Notes: generated by a model not told the origin, from the sequence alone. A stretch of 64,000 bases of DNA from Pseudomonas japonica (GCF_013522925.1 NZ_JAAMQU010000001.1:1-64000), one strand, 5' to 3'. Shown: positions 48,052 through 58,239, numbered from the stretch's first letter. Made by a program: numbers and translations.

Positions 48052-50352
48052 TCAGCGAGGAAGCACCGGTTGCCGGCTAGGCTTGCGCTTGCCCTTGGCG
48101 CTGGTATTTCCCTTGCCAGCCCGAGCAGCCTGATCGCGGCGCGCCTGTGCCGCAGCCTTGGCCTCCTCCCGCTTGTCCCAAGGCTTGCTGCCGTCACTAC
48201 CGCGCGGCGGCAGGCCGGTGTGCTGCGTGAGAATACGCTGCTCGCGGGCGACCTTGTGGCTACCGGCAGGGGTTGAGTTCTTACGCCGTGCGCTGGTGTA
48301 GGTGTCCGCGTCAGGCTGGTGCGCCGGGATCAACTGGTTTTTACCCGAGCCGATCAGATCGGCACGGCCCATGCGTTCCAGGGCTTCGCGCAGCATTGGC
48401 CAACCCTTCGGGTCGTGGTAGCGCAGGAAGGCCTTGTGCAGCCGGCGCTGGGCCTCGCTTTTCACGATGCTCACACCCGGGCTCTTGTACGTGACCTTGC
48501 GCAGCGGGTTCTTGCCCGAGTGGTACATGGCGGTAGCGGATGCCATGGGTGATGGATAGAACGCCTGCACCTGGTCGGCGCGGAAGCCATTGCCCTTGAG
48601 CCACAGGGCCAGGTTCATCATGTCTTCGTCAGTGGTGCCAGGGTGCGCGGCGATGAAATACGGGATCAGGTACTGCTCTTTTCCCGCCTCCTTCGAGTAC
48701 TTCTCGAACATCCGCTTGAAGCGGTCGTAGCTGCCGATGCCCGGCTTCATCATCTGGTTGAGCGGGCCTTCCTCGGTGTGCTCCGGGGCAATTTTCAGGT
48801 AGCCGCCCACATGGTGGGTGACCAGTTCCTTCACATACTCCGGCGATTCCACCGCCAGGTCATAGCGCAGGCCTGAAGCAATCAGGATCTTCTTCACACC
48901 GGGCAAGGCGCGGGCGCTGCGGTACAGCTGGATCAGCGACGAGTGATCGGTGTTCAGGTTGGGGCAGATCCCCGGGAACACGCACGAAGGCTTGCGGCAC
49001 GCGGATTCGATCTCCGGGCTTTTGCAGGCGATGCGGTACATGTTCGCAGTGGGCCCGCCCAGGTCCGAGATAACGCCGGTGAAGCCGGGCACCTTGTCGC
49101 GGATTTCTTCAATCTCGCGGATGATCGACTCTTCGGAACGGTTCTGGATGATCCGGCCTTCGTGTTCGGTAATGGAGCAGAATGTGCAGCCACCGAAGCA
49201 GCCGCGCATAATGTTCACCGAGAAGCGAATCATGTCGTAGGCCGGGATCTTTTCCTTGCCGTAGGCCGGGTGCGGGACGCGCGCGTAGGGCATGCCGAAC
49301 ACGTAGTCCATTTCCTCGGTGGTCATGGGAATGGGTGGCGGGTTGAACCACACGTCTACTTCGCCATGCTTCTGCACCAGCGCGCGGGCGTTGCCCGGGT
49401 TGGTTTCCAGGTGCAGCACGCGGTTGGCGTGGGCATAGAGCACGGCGTCGTTGCGTACTTTCTCGAAGGACGGCAAGCGGATGACTGTCTTGTCGCGGGT
49501 CATGCGCGGGCTTTCGAGGATCTGCACGACCTTGGCTTCGGTCGGATCTTCCACCGGGCCTTTTTCCTGCTCGATGGCGCAGGCCTGGGTGTCCTGGGTG
49601 TTCACATACGGGTTGATGATCTTGTCGACCTTGCCCGGGCGGTCGATACGCGTGGAGTCCACCTCGTACCAGCCCTGGGGGGTATCCCGGCGCACAAAGG
49701 CGGTGCCGCGGATATCCGTGATGCTTTCGATCGGCTGCCCAGCCGCCAGCCTTTGAGCCACTTCTACTACGGCGCGCTCGGCGTTGCCGTACAGAAGGAT
49801 ATCGGCACAGGCGTCGATCAGGATCGAATGGCGGACTTTGTCCTGCCAGTAGTCGTAATGCGCGATCCGCCGCAGCGACGCCTCGATGCCACCCAGCACG
49901 ATAGGCACGTGCTTGTAGGCTTCCTTGCAGCGCTGGCTATACACCAGGCTGGCGCGGTCCGGCCGCTTGCCGGCAAGGCCGCCGGGGGTGTACGCATCGT
50001 CGGAGCGGATTTTCTTGTCTGCGGTGTAGCGGTTGATCATCGAATCCATGTTGCCGGCCGCAACGCCGAAGAACAGGTTGGGCTCGCCCAGCTTCATGAA
50101 ATCGGCTTTGGAGGTCCAATCCGGCTGGGCAATGATGCCCACTCGGAAGCCTTGGGCTTCGAGCAGCCGACCGATGATCGCCATACCGAACGAGGGATGA
50201 TCGACATAGGCATCACCGCTGACAATGATGATGTCGCAGGAATCCCATCCCAGCTGGTCCATTTCTTCCCGGCTCATAGGCAGGAAAGGCGCCGGCCCGA
50301 AACATTCGGCCCAGTATTTCGGATAGTCGAATAATGGCTTGGCTGCTTGCAT
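48052..50352 (-). CDS. ygiQ: YgiQ-family radical SAM protein
   Basis: 766 residues. N-terminal DUF3362-linked YgiQ domain ([24 protein letters not shown]), the radical SAM core with Cys-x3-Cys-x2-Cys in [12 protein letters not shown] near residue 375, and a basic low-complexity tail ([16 protein letters not shown]). Function not established. ATG 50352 gives the conserved [10 protein letters not shown] start; a longer frame upstream is non-coding. The 186-base gap to 47866 shows no further feature. Confidence 0.92.
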   Translation of the reverse strand: MQAAKPLFDYPKYWAECFGPAPFLPMSREEMDQLGWDSCDIIIVSGDAYVDHPSFGMAIIGRLLEAQGFRVGIIAQPDWTSKADFMKLGEPNLFFGVAAGNMDSMINRYTADKKIRSDDAYTPGGLAGKRPDRASLVYSQRCKEAYKHVPIVLGGIEASLRRIAHYDYWQDKVRHSILIDACADILLYGNAERAVVEVAQRLAAGQPIESITDIRGTAFVRRDTPQGWYEVDSTRIDRPGKVDKIINPYVNTQDTQACAIEQEKGPVEDPTEAKVVQILESPRMTRDKTVIRLPSFEKVRNDAVLYAHANRVLHLETNPGNARALVQKHGEVDVWFNPPPIPMTTEEMDYVFGMPYARVPHPAYGKEKIPAYDMIRFSVNIMRGCFGGCTFCSITEHEGRIIQNRSEESIIREIEEIRDKVPGFTGVISDLGGPTANMYRIACKSPEIESACRKPSCVFPGICPNLNTDHSSLIQLYRSARALPGVKKILIASGLRYDLAVESPEYVKELVTHHVGGYLKIAPEHTEEGPLNQMMKPGIGSYDRFKRMFEKYSKEAGKEQYLIPYFIAAHPGTTDEDMMNLALWLKGNGFRADQVQAFYPSPMASATAMYHSGKNPLRKVTYKSPGVSIVKSEAQRRLHKAFLRYHDPKGWPMLREALERMGRADLIGSGKNQLIPAHQPDADTYTSARRKNSTPAGSHKVAREQRILTQHTGLPPRGSDGSKPWDKREEAKAAAQARRDQAARAGKGNTSAKGKRKPSRQPVLPR

Positions 50353-50494
50353 GGTGATGACCGGTGTTATGGCAAATGGACCCGCGCGAATTCGCGGCCG
50401 CGGAGGATAGCACAAAAAATAACCAAATCCGACGGCCTTTGTCGGATATAGGCTATTCGATGGCTCTGCAGGGAATATCCGAGCGAAGGTCAGG

Positions 50495-50625
50495 CCGGGC
50501 CGCGCAGGCAAGGCAAAAACAGGCGAGGAAGCGGACCGGGCTGGCGCTCCAGTTTACTGGTTGTAAATGAGCATTCCGAGCCTAGGCGGCCCCACCTGTT
50601 TTTAACGCAGCATCACCGAGCGCAG
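50495..50625. repeat. Probable dispersed intergenic element with interlocked inverted repeats
   Basis: Between ygiQ and dnaB. TTTAC (50553-50557) / GTAAA (50563-50567) forms a short dyad. AAAAACAGG (50515-50523) pairs with CCTGTTTTT (50595-50603), and GGGCCGC (50498-50504) with GCGGCCC (50586-50592), an order that would give a pseudoknot-like fold. I recall similar strings around TTTAC-GTAAATGAGCATT in other Pseudomonas intergenic regions; this cannot be checked here. Confidence 0.5.
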
Positions 50626-50637
50626 GATGTTCCCCGA

Positions 50638-52032
50638 TTATTCGTCATCGAACTGATAGCTGCCCGGCGCCAGGTTCTCGAACCGGGTGTACTTCCCGAT
50701 AAACGCCAGGCGCACGGTACCGATCGGGCCGTTCCGCTGCTTGCCGATGATGATTTCGGCGATGCCCTTGTGCTCGGTTTCGGGGTGGTACACCTCGTCC
50801 CGGTATACGAACATGATCACGTCGGCGTCCTGCTCGATCGCTCCCGATTCCCGCAGGTCGGAGTTTACCGGGCGCTTGTTCGGGCGTTGTTCCAGCGAGC
50901 GGTTGAGCTGGGACAGTGCAATCACGGGGCAGTTGAATTCCTTGGCCAGGGCCTTCAGCGAGCGCGAGATCTCCGAGATCTCGTTCGTGCGGTTGTCACC
51001 GCTCGAGCCGGGAATCTGCATCAACTGGAGGTAGTCGATCATGATCATAGCGATCTCGCCATGTTCACGCACGATGCGCCGCGTACGGGCGCGCATTTCC
51101 GAGGGGCTGATGCCGGCGGTATCGTCGATGAACAGCTTGCGGTCGTTGAGCAGGTTCACCGCCGAAGTGAGCCGTGGCCAATCGTCGTCATCCAGGCGGC
51201 CGGTTCGTACCTTGGTCTGGTCGATACGGCCCAGCGACGACAGCATACGCATGATCAGCGAGTCGCCTGGCATTTCGAGGGAGTACACCAGCACTACCTT
51301 GTCGCTGCGCAGTACCGCGTTTTCCACCAGGTTCATGGCGAACGTGGTTTTACCCATGGACGGTCGCCCTGCCACGATCACCAGGTCGGACGGCTGCAGG
51401 CCGCTGGTCTTTTCGTCCAGGTCGGCATAGCCGGTGGACAGGCCCGTGATCGCCTGATCGGTATTGAACAGCGTATCGATGCGGTCGATGGCCTTGGTCA
51501 ACAGATCATTCACGCCCACCGGGCCGCCGGTCTTGGGGCGTGCCTCGGCAATCTGGAAGATCTGCCGCTCGGCTTCATCGAGGATTTCGGACGCGTTCCG
51601 CCCTTGCGGATTGAACGCACTGTCAGCGATATCGCTGCTGATGCTGATCAATTGCCGCAGGGTTGCGCGTTCGCGAACGATCTGAGCGTACGCCTTGATG
51701 TTGGCGACCGACGGCGTGTTCTTGGCCAATTCGCCCAGATAAGCAAGGCCGCCGACCTGGCTGCTCTGCCCTTCCTTGTCCAGCTGCTCGTGCAGCGTGA
51801 CCACGTCGAATGGAAGGTTCTGGTCAGCCAGGCGAGCCACCGCGCGGAAGATCAGGCGGTGGTCATGCCGGTAGAAGTCGCCATCCGACACCTGGTCCAG
51901 TACCCGCTCCCAGGCATTGTTGTCCAGCATCAAGCCACCGAGCACAGCCTGTTCGGCCTCGATGGAGTGAGGTGGAACCTTGAGCGCGGCGGTTTGCAGG
52001 TCGTACTGTTCAGGCGTCGAGATTTCGTTCAT
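50638..52032 (-). CDS. dnaB: Replicative DNA helicase DnaB
   Basis: 464 residues, typical length. N-terminal domain (PPHSIEAEQAVLGGLMLDNNAW), linker, and RecA-like helicase domain with Walker A GRPSMGKTTFA near residue 225, Walker B MIMIDYLQLM and SQLNRSLEQRPNKRP. It unwinds DNA at the replication fork. It follows rplI after a terminator. Confidence 0.97.
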   Translation of the reverse strand: MNEISTPEQYDLQTAALKVPPHSIEAEQAVLGGLMLDNNAWERVLDQVSDGDFYRHDHRLIFRAVARLADQNLPFDVVTLHEQLDKEGQSSQVGGLAYLGELAKNTPSVANIKAYAQIVRERATLRQLISISSDIADSAFNPQGRNASEILDEAERQIFQIAEARPKTGGPVGVNDLLTKAIDRIDTLFNTDQAITGLSTGYADLDEKTSGLQPSDLVIVAGRPSMGKTTFAMNLVENAVLRSDKVVLVYSLEMPGDSLIMRMLSSLGRIDQTKVRTGRLDDDDWPRLTSAVNLLNDRKLFIDDTAGISPSEMRARTRRIVREHGEIAMIMIDYLQLMQIPGSSGDNRTNEISEISRSLKALAKEFNCPVIALSQLNRSLEQRPNKRPVNSDLRESGAIEQDADVIMFVYRDEVYHPETEHKGIAEIIIGKQRNGPIGTVRLAFIGKYTRFENLAPGSYQFDDE

Positions 52033-52055
52033 AACCGGCGGAATCTGAGGGGTAC

Positions 52056-52100
52056 ATAAAAAACAAAGGGCACGACCTGTCGAAGACAGGGCCGTGCCCC
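52056..52100 (-). terminator. Rho-independent terminator after rplI
   Basis: On the minus strand, GGGCACG (from 52099) ... CGTGCCC (to 52068) enclose a second stem CCTGTC/GACAGG with a GAA-type loop, followed by TTTGTTTTTT. It separates the ribosomal protein genes from dnaB. Confidence 0.88.
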
Positions 52101-52139
52101 ATGTTAAACCGCTGGCTGGCCGAGCGGCCAGCCAATGGC

Positions 52140-52586
52140 TCAGGCGGCTACAACCACAACGCGAACGGTAGCTTCAACGTCGCTGTGCAGGTGCACGGCT
52201 ACGTCGTATTCACCGACGTTACGGATGGTGCCGTTCGGCAGACGAACTTCAGCCTTGGCAACTTCAACGCCGGAGGCGGTCAGTGCGTCAGCGATGTCGT
52301 GAGTACCGATCGAACCGAACAGCTTGCCTTCATCGCCCGCGGTAGCGGTGATGGTGACTTCCAGCTCGGCCAGTTGAGCGGCGCGGCTTTCAGCGGAGGC
52401 TTTCTTGTCGGCAGCTGCTTTTTCCAGGTCAGCACGGCGAGCTTCGAACGCAGCCAGGTTGGCGGCGGTCGCGGCAGTAGCCTTGCCTTGTGGCAGCAGG
52501 TAGTTACGACCGTAACCAGCCTTTACGTTTACCTTGTCGCCCAGGTTGCCCAGGTTGGCGATTTTTTCCAGCAGGATCAGTTCCAT
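52140..52586 (-). CDS. rplI: 50S ribosomal protein L9
   Basis: 148 residues. [36 protein letters not shown] contains the RNA-binding N domain; the connecting helix is rich in Ala, Lys and Glu, and the C domain follows (GTHDIADAL). Normal length. Twenty bases separate it from the membrane gene upstream. Confidence 0.97.
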   Translation of the reverse strand: MELILLEKIANLGNLGDKVNVKAGYGRNYLLPQGKATAATAANLAAFEARRADLEKAAADKKASAESRAAQLAELEVTITATAGDEGKLFGSIGTHDIADALTASGVEVAKAEVRLPNGTIRNVGEYDVAVHLHSDVEATVRVVVVAA

Positions 52587-52606
52587 TTGGTATTAACCTC
52601 TTAACT

Positions 52607-53506
52607 TTAACCTTCACCGTTCGCGGAGCCCTGGTCGTTGCCTTTTTCAGGCGCCAGGCGGCCGCGAAAATCAATCAGGCTGTCGACAATGGCCACAGCC
52701 ACCAGTAACGGATAGGCCAGCTGTATGAACAGCAGGAACGTGACGTACAACCCTACCAGCCAGAAGCGCCCGAGCTTGCCGCGTACGACCAGCCCATGCA
52801 CCAGGGCGAAGCCCGCGAACATCAGCGGCACGCTGCACAGGGGGGTCAACATCGCCACCCTGGGACCGAAGTGCGGCCCCACCAGCATGCACGCCAATAG
52901 CGCGAGGGCTACGGCACCGGGGATTCGCGTGGCGCGAAACTCGCGCCCGAAACCGCCGGGGTTATACAACACGGCCTGCCAGTAGCGCCCCAGTATCAGG
53001 GCCAACAGGCTGATGGCCTGCAACAGAGCTGCTATCAATCCGATCAGTACCGGAGCGATCAACGCCTCCAGGTGGGCTTGCTCTTCCAGCGACAAGCGCT
53101 GGTAGATGTCGCCGAGCAGGTCAGGCAGGTGGCTGTTCATGGCCACCGCCAGCTGGTTCAGGGCTTCGCCGAAGGCGGCTCCCAGTACCACGCCATACAC
53201 CACACCCAGGCCGACACTCGCCAGCAACACCTTGCTCCAGGGCCATCCCGCGCGCAGCAGCGCCGCGAGCCCCAGCGAACCCAGCAACACCATGAGGGTG
53301 CGAGGTTCACCGAAGTACCACCAGACAAACGCCGGCAGTATTCCCCAGGCAAGGACGGCAATGGCGTCGCTTCGCCCCCGCCGCAGCAGCACAAGGCAAC
53401 CTGCGGCGGCACTCAACCAGAACAACAGCGGCAATGCCGCACATCCAGCCACCACCAGGGTGGCTTGCATACGACCCCGCATGATGAAATCAGCCAAGGC
53501 ACGCAT
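52607..53506 (-). CDS. DUF2232 family multi-spanning membrane protein
   Basis: 299 residues with about eight transmembrane segments (residues 14-40, 48-70, 72-92, 95-115, 150-175, 195-215, 220-240, 250-275). Matches the YybS/DUF2232-type protein found between rpsR and rplI in Pseudomonas. Function unknown. There is no priB in this cluster, unlike E. coli; this gene takes a position within the ribosomal protein operon. Confidence 0.8.
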   Translation of the reverse strand: MRALADFIMRGRMQATLVVAGCAALPLLFWLSAAAGCLVLLRRGRSDAIAVLAWGILPAFVWWYFGEPRTLMVLLGSLGLAALLRAGWPWSKVLLASVGLGVVYGVVLGAAFGEALNQLAVAMNSHLPDLLGDIYQRLSLEEQAHLEALIAPVLIGLIAALLQAISLLALILGRYWQAVLYNPGGFGREFRATRIPGAVALALLACMLVGPHFGPRVAMLTPLCSVPLMFAGFALVHGLVVRGKLGRFWLVGLYVTFLLFIQLAYPLLVAVAIVDSLIDFRGRLAPEKGNDQGSANGEG

Positions 53507-53543
53507 GCGCTCTATCCTTTACGGCTTGTCGACAAAGCCCGTA

Positions 53544-53774
53544 TCAGCGGCCGTGGCTGTCGGTGTAAGGCAGCAGGGCCAGGAAGCGGGCGCGCTTGAT
53601 AGCGGTAGCCAGCTGACGCTGATAACGAGCCTTGGTACCCGTGATACGGCTTGGAACGATCTTGCCGGTTTCAGATACGTAAGCTTTCAGGGTGTTGAGA
53701 TCCTTGTAATCGATCTCTTTAACGTTTTCTGCGGTGAAGCGGCAGAATTTACGACGACGGAAGAAACGTGCCAT
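53544..53774 (-). CDS. rpsR: 30S ribosomal protein S18
   Basis: 76 residues. [26 protein letters not shown] and [30 protein letters not shown] are diagnostic. Binds the platform of the 30S subunit with S6. Ribosome binding site AGGAG lies before ATG 53774. Confidence 0.98.
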   Translation of the reverse strand: MARFFRRRKFCRFTAENVKEIDYKDLNTLKAYVSETGKIVPSRITGTKARYQRQLATAIKRARFLALLPYTDSHGR

Positions 53775-53802
53775 TTAACAGGCTCCTCTAAAGATCCGTG
53801 GA

Positions 53803-54228
53803 TTACTCGTCAGCGTTGTCGCTGTTGTCACTGTTGTCGCTGTCGTCGCCGTCGGCGCTTTCAGCTTGCTCAGGACGGTCACGACGCTCACGGCGCTCGC
53901 TGCGGTTTTCTTCAGCCTTGAGCATTTCGGACGGGCCGGTAACGGCTTCGTCGCGACGGATCACAAGGTTACGGATAACGGCATCGTTGTAGCGGAAGCT
54001 GTCTTCCAGCTCGGCCAGGGCCTTGCCGGTGCATTCGACGTTCAGCATCACGTAGTGAGCCTTGTGAACGTTGTTGATTGCATAGGCCAGTTGACGACGG
54101 CCCCAGTCTTCCAGGCGGTGAATCTTGCCACCGTCTTCTTCGATCAGCTTGGTGTAACGCTCGACCATGCCGCCGACTTGCTCGCTCTGATCCGGGTGGA
54201 CCAGGAAGATGATTTCGTAATGACGCAT
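53803..54228 (-). CDS. rpsF: 30S ribosomal protein S6
   Basis: 141 residues. The S6 fold covers residues 1-95 ([34 protein letters not shown]). The C-terminal tail of about 40 residues is charged then strongly acidic, with tandem Asp-Asn-Ser units encoded by an imperfect nine-base repeat at 53812-53850. The homologous E. coli tail is glutamylated by RimK. First gene of the rpsF-rpsR cluster. Confidence 0.97.
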   Translation of the reverse strand: MRHYEIIFLVHPDQSEQVGGMVERYTKLIEEDGGKIHRLEDWGRRQLAYAINNVHKAHYVMLNVECTGKALAELEDSFRYNDAVIRNLVIRRDEAVTGPSEMLKAEENRSERRERRDRPEQAESADGDDSDNSDNSDNADE

Positions 54229-54403
54229 GAATGCTCCTTACGGGTTGTAGCCTGCCGAGGTACCGGTCAGACAAGGAGTGAATAGTGCTTGGTACATGCC
54301 TAGGCGGGCGCTGGTAAGCCTGCCGCCAGGGCAAGGGGCGCAATTGTAGAGAAGGGCCTTGGGCAACGCAAGGTGATTGGCGAATATTTGACCAGCCGCC
54401 TAT

Positions 54404-54422
54404 CCCGGGCGCTGAGCCCGGG
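54404..54422 (-). terminator. GC-rich hairpin after rlmB
   Basis: CCCGGGC, five-base loop, GCCCGGG, twelve bases after the rlmB stop, with a second dyad GGGCC/GGCCC over the stop itself. There is no T-run, so termination may be incomplete. It lies in the 205-base spacer before rpsF, which must also hold the rpsF promoter. Confidence 0.4.
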
Positions 54423-54433
54423 AAGACGGGCCG

Positions 54434-55177
54434 TTAACGGCCCTGGCGCTGGCGCACCGCCTCGAACAGGCACACACCGGTTGCGACCGAAACGTTGAGG
54501 CTGCTGACACTGCCCGACATCGGCAGCTTGACCAGATGATCACAATGCTCGCGAGTAAGGCGGCGCATGCCCTTGCCTTCGGCACCCATCACCAGGACCA
54601 GCGGGCCGGTCAGGTCTTGCTGGTAGATTTCCTTCTCGGCTTCGCCGGCCGTGCCGACAACCCACAGCCCGCGCTGCTGGAGCTTTTCCAGGCTGCGCGC
54701 CAGGTTGGTCACGGCAACCAGTGGGATCACTTCCGCCGCGCCGCAGGCCACCTTGCGCACCACGGGGGTAAGCGTGGCGGACTTGTCCTTGGGAATGATC
54801 ACGGCAAGGGCGCCAGCGGCGTCTGCGGTGCGCAGGCAGGCCCCGAGGTTGTGCGGGTCGGTCACGCCGTCGAGCACCAACAGCAAGGGTGGCCCCTCAT
54901 GGCGGTCGAGCAGCTCGTCGAGCATGGCCTCGCCCCATACCTGGCTCGGGCTTACGTCAGCGACCACGCCCTGGTGAACGCCTTCTACCCAGGCGTCCAG
55001 CTCCCTGCGCTCAGCGGAGCCGACCGTAACGCGGTGTTCGCTTGCCAGCTGCAGCAAAGCTTGCAGCCGAGGCTCACTGCGGCCTTCGGACAGCCAGATG
55101 TGCTTGACCCGGCGCGGGTGGTGGCGCAACAGCGCTTCCACGGCATGCACGCCGTAGATCTTTTCCAACTGGCTCAT
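54434..55177 (-). CDS. rlmB: 23S rRNA (guanosine-2'-O-)-methyltransferase RlmB
   Basis: 247 residues. An N-terminal RNA-binding domain (EKIYGVHAVEALLRHHPRRVKHIWL) precedes a SPOUT knot domain with VLDGVTDPHNLGACLRTADA, VMGAEGKGMRRLTREHCD and the terminal VKLPMSGSVSSLNVSVATGV. It methylates G2251 in E. coli numbering. The start overlaps the rnr stop as ATGA. Confidence 0.96.
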   Translation of the reverse strand: MSQLEKIYGVHAVEALLRHHPRRVKHIWLSEGRSEPRLQALLQLASEHRVTVGSAERRELDAWVEGVHQGVVADVSPSQVWGEAMLDELLDRHEGPPLLLVLDGVTDPHNLGACLRTADAAGALAVIIPKDKSATLTPVVRKVACGAAEVIPLVAVTNLARSLEKLQQRGLWVVGTAGEAEKEIYQQDLTGPLVLVMGAEGKGMRRLTREHCDHLVKLPMSGSVSSLNVSVATGVCLFEAVRQRQGR

Positions 55178-57792
55178 GATTTTGCCTTGGCCTTGCGCGA
55201 GCCAGCCTTGGACGGCCCCTTGCGGTGTTTGGTGGGCTTGCCGCTATCGGCCTTGGCGGGCGCGCTCCGGGCGTCGCTCATCAGGGCTTTCTTCATTTCA
55301 CGGCTTTTGCGTACTTCAGCGTTGTTGGCCGTGGCATGGGAGGCCCGATAGGCTTCGTCCACGGCTGGGTCCTTCCCTGCCTTGCGCTTGCGCGGGCTAG
55401 CGGGCGCTTGCGCAGGCTCGGCAGCCGGGGCGGCGACCGCCTCAGGCTTGCGCGAGCGGCCGGCGGGCGCGGTATCGGTGACCTTGCGCGATTTACGTGC
55501 GCCGGTACCGGTATTGCCGGCTCTGCCTGAGCTCTTCTCAGGGGCCTTGTCGGCCAGCTCGAAGTCGATCTTGCGCTCGTCCAGGTCTACGCGCATCACA
55601 CGCACCTGCACGGTATCGCCCAAGCGGAAGCTACGCCCGGTTCGCTCGCCAGTGAGGCGATGGTGAACCTGGTCATAGTGGTAGTAGTCCCCCGGCAACG
55701 CCGAGACGTGGACCAGCCCTTCCACATAGATGTCGGTAAGCGCCACGAACAGGCCGAAACCGGTAGTCGCGGTAATGATGCCGGGGAATACTTCGCCCAC
55801 GCGGTCCTTCATGAACTCGCACTTGAGCCAGTTCACTACGTCCCGGGTGGCTTCGTCGGCACGGCGCTCGGTCATCGAGCACTGTTCGCCCAGTTGCTCC
55901 AGCGCCGCTTCGTCGTACGGGTATATCCGCGCCTTGGGCATGGCCGCCGCTCCCGCGCGCACCACATGCGGGGTTTCCCGCTTGGAGCGGATCACGCTGC
56001 GGATGGCGCGGTGAACCAGCAGGTCGGGATAGCGGCGAATAGGCGAGGTAAAGTGGGTATAGGCCGGGTAATTCAGGCCGAAGTGGCCATTGTTGTCCGA
56101 GGTATAGACCGCCTGGCTCAGCGAGCGGAGCATCACGGTCTGGATCAGCTGGAAGTCCGGGCGATCCTTGATACGCTCGAGCAGCGCCTGGTAATCCTTG
56201 GGCGTCGGCCCCTCCTTCCCTTTGTGCAAGGCAAGGCCCAGCTCACCCAGGAAGGCCTGCAGCTTCTCAAGACGCTCCGGCGGTGGGCCGTCGTGAACGC
56301 GGAACAGCGCGGGCACTTCGTGTTTCTTGAGGAATTCGGCGGTAGCCACGTTAGCGGCCAGCATGCATTCCTCGATCAACTTGTGCGCGTCGTTGCGAGT
56401 GGTCGGGCGGATTTCCGCGATCTTGCGATCCTCGCCAAAGACGATACGGGTTTCCTGGGTTTCGAAGTCGATCGCGCCCCGGGTGTGACGGCCCGCCAAA
56501 AGCACCTGGTAGAGCGCGTACAGCTGCTTGAGGTGAGGCAGCACCTGGCCGTATTCACCACGCAGCGCCTTGGCTTCCGCGGTACGGCTATGCTCGAGCA
56601 TCGTGCTGACCTTGTTGTAGGTCAGGCGCGCGTGGGAATGGATAACCGCTTCGTAGAACTTGTAGTCGACCATTTGCCCGCTTTTGGAAATGGTCATCTC
56701 GCAAACCATTGCCAAGCGATCCACGTGCGGGTTGAGCGAGCAGAGGCCGTTGGACAGCTCCTCGGGCAGCATCGGGATCACCCGTTCCGGGAAGTACACA
56801 GAGTTGCCGCGCACCTGCGCCTCGGCGTCCAGCGCCGAGTCGATCTTCACATAGCTGGATACGTCGGCAATGGCCACGTAAAGCCGCCAGCCGCCGGAAA
56901 ACATCTTGATACGGCCCGTGGGCTCGCAATAGACCGCATCGTCGAAGTCCCGCGCGTCTTCGCCGTCGATGGTCACGAACGGCAGGTGACGCAGGTCGAC
57001 ACGGTTAGCCTTGTGCTTGTCTTCAACTTCCGGCTTGAGCCGCGCCGCTTCTTTTTCGACAGCCTCGGGCCACACATTGGGAATGTCGTAGCTGCGCAGG
57101 GCAACGTCGATTTCCATCCCGGGGGCCATATAGTTGCCCAGTACTTCAACCACGTCGCCCTGCGGCTGGAAGCGAGCCGTTGGCCAGTGGGTGATCTTGA
57201 TCTCGACGAACTGGCCCACGCGCGCGCCGCCATTGCGGCCGGGGGTTACCAGCACTTCCTGCTGTACCTTGGGGTTATCCGCCTGGACGAAGCCAATGCC
57301 ACCTTCTTCGAAGTACCGCCCCACGATGGTTTCATGAGCACGGCTCACCACTTCTACCAGCGCGCCTTCACGGCGGCCGCGACGGTCGAGCCCGGAAACC
57401 CGCGCCAGGGCTCGGTCGCCATCGAACACAAGGCGCATCTGAGCCGGGCTGAGGAAGAGGTCGTCGCTGCCATCGTCGGGGATCAGGAAGCCGAAACCAT
57501 CACGGTGGCCACTGACGCGCCCGGCAATCAGGTCGAGTTTGTCGACCGGCGCGTAGGTGCCGCGCCGGGTATAAATAAGCTGAGCATCGCGCTCCATCGC
57601 TCGCAGGCGGCGACGCAGGGCTTCGATCTGGTCTTCGGTCCCCAGGCCGAACTCCTCGACCAGCTGCTCGCGGCTCGCTGGAGAACCACGCTCGGCGAGG
57701 TGGTGCAGGATCAATTCACGGCTGGGGATAGGATTATCGTATTTTTCCGCTTCACGAGCGGCCTCGGGATCGAGGGACTGCCAATCGGCCAT
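55174..57792 (-). CDS. rnr: Ribonuclease R
   Basis: 872 residues. It degrades structured RNA 3' to 5'. Order: N-terminal helix-turn-helix (PSRELILHHLAERGSPASREQLVEEF), cold-shock domains, RNB catalytic domain with IDGEDARDFDDAVYC (metal-binding Asp residues), S1 domain (FPGIITATTGFGLFVALTDIYVEGLVH), and a Lys/Ala-rich basic tail of about 130 residues. ATG 57792 gives MADWQSLDPEAAREAEKYDN; a frame running to 57909 is not conserved. Confidence 0.96.
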   Translation of the reverse strand: MADWQSLDPEAAREAEKYDNPIPSRELILHHLAERGSPASREQLVEEFGLGTEDQIEALRRRLRAMERDAQLIYTRRGTYAPVDKLDLIAGRVSGHRDGFGFLIPDDGSDDLFLSPAQMRLVFDGDRALARVSGLDRRGRREGALVEVVSRAHETIVGRYFEEGGIGFVQADNPKVQQEVLVTPGRNGGARVGQFVEIKITHWPTARFQPQGDVVEVLGNYMAPGMEIDVALRSYDIPNVWPEAVEKEAARLKPEVEDKHKANRVDLRHLPFVTIDGEDARDFDDAVYCEPTGRIKMFSGGWRLYVAIADVSSYVKIDSALDAEAQVRGNSVYFPERVIPMLPEELSNGLCSLNPHVDRLAMVCEMTISKSGQMVDYKFYEAVIHSHARLTYNKVSTMLEHSRTAEAKALRGEYGQVLPHLKQLYALYQVLLAGRHTRGAIDFETQETRIVFGEDRKIAEIRPTTRNDAHKLIEECMLAANVATAEFLKKHEVPALFRVHDGPPPERLEKLQAFLGELGLALHKGKEGPTPKDYQALLERIKDRPDFQLIQTVMLRSLSQAVYTSDNNGHFGLNYPAYTHFTSPIRRYPDLLVHRAIRSVIRSKRETPHVVRAGAAAMPKARIYPYDEAALEQLGEQCSMTERRADEATRDVVNWLKCEFMKDRVGEVFPGIITATTGFGLFVALTDIYVEGLVHVSALPGDYYHYDQVHHRLTGERTGRSFRLGDTVQVRVMRVDLDERKIDFELADKAPEKSSGRAGNTGTGARKSRKVTDTAPAGRSRKPEAVAAPAAEPAQAPASPRKRKAGKDPAVDEAYRASHATANNAEVRKSREMKKALMSDARSAPAKADSGKPTKHRKGPSKAGSRKAKAKS

Positions 57793-57941
57793 TAGAGAGT
57801 GTTCACCTTGTGTGATATGCAAGTTAGTTTGGCATACCCCTGTGGAAACGGGAAATTCCAGCACTTTATAGCGCGCCACAGCCTTTGCGGCGCCCCTTTG
57901 AGGCCTCACCGCTTGGGCCCGAATATTTTTGCAGCCAGGGG

Positions 57942-57970
57942 TTTACACTGCAATACAGCGACCGTATAGT
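57942..57970 (+). promoter_or_regulatory. Sigma-70 promoter of the first tRNA-Leu
   Basis: TTTACA (57942-57947), 17-base spacer, TATAGT (57965-57970), followed by a GC-rich discriminator GCGCGCC typical of stringently controlled stable RNA genes. Confidence 0.85.
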
Positions 57971-58001
57971 GCGCGCCATCGACGACGCAAGTGGTCGATT
58001 T

Positions 58002-58088
58002 GCCCAGATGGTGAAATTGGTAGACACGCCAGCTTCAGGTGTTGGTGGCCTTACGGCCGTGGAAGTTCGAGTCTTCTTCTGGGCACCA
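58002..58088 (+). tRNA. tRNA-Leu(CAG), copy 1
   Basis: 87 bases with encoded CCA. Acceptor GCCCAGA/TCTGGGC, anticodon stem CCAGC/GTTGG around loop TTCAGGT, so the anticodon is CAG and it reads CUG. Long class II variable arm (GGCC-TTAC-GGCC) and T-loop TTCGAGT fit tRNA-Leu. Confidence 0.97.
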
Positions 58089-58125
58089 TCTTCAAACGCG
58101 AGACTACCTCAGTCCATCGCGTTCC

Positions 58126-58150
58126 AAAAGCCCGCGAAAGCGGGCTTTTG
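58126..58150 (+). terminator. Terminator of tRNA-Leu copy 1
   Basis: AAAAGCCCGC, GAAA loop, GCGGGCTTTT: a perfect stem ending in T residues. Confidence 0.9.
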
Positions 58151-58210
58151 CATTTCAGCTCCCCGCTACGCCCAACCTGATTCCGCAGCCTCATTTTTTT
58201 CAAAAAGGGG

Positions 58211-58239
58211 TTTACAGCCTCAATCGGCAGCCGTATAGT
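58211..58239 (+). promoter_or_regulatory. Sigma-70 promoter of the second tRNA-Leu
   Basis: TTTACA (58211-58216), 17-base spacer, TATAGT (58234-58239), exactly 269 bases after the first promoter and followed by the same GC-rich discriminator. Confidence 0.85.

Noticed and set aside
48943..50334. 463-codon frame antisense to ygiQ
   Set aside because: Codon-bias shadow of the confirmed radical SAM gene; composition rich in Val-His-Gly-Asp without domain features.
55660..57795. 711-codon open frame antisense to rnr
   Set aside because: It mirrors the RNase R coding frame in GC-rich DNA, has no ribosome binding site and its product matches no protein pattern; rnr is certain.
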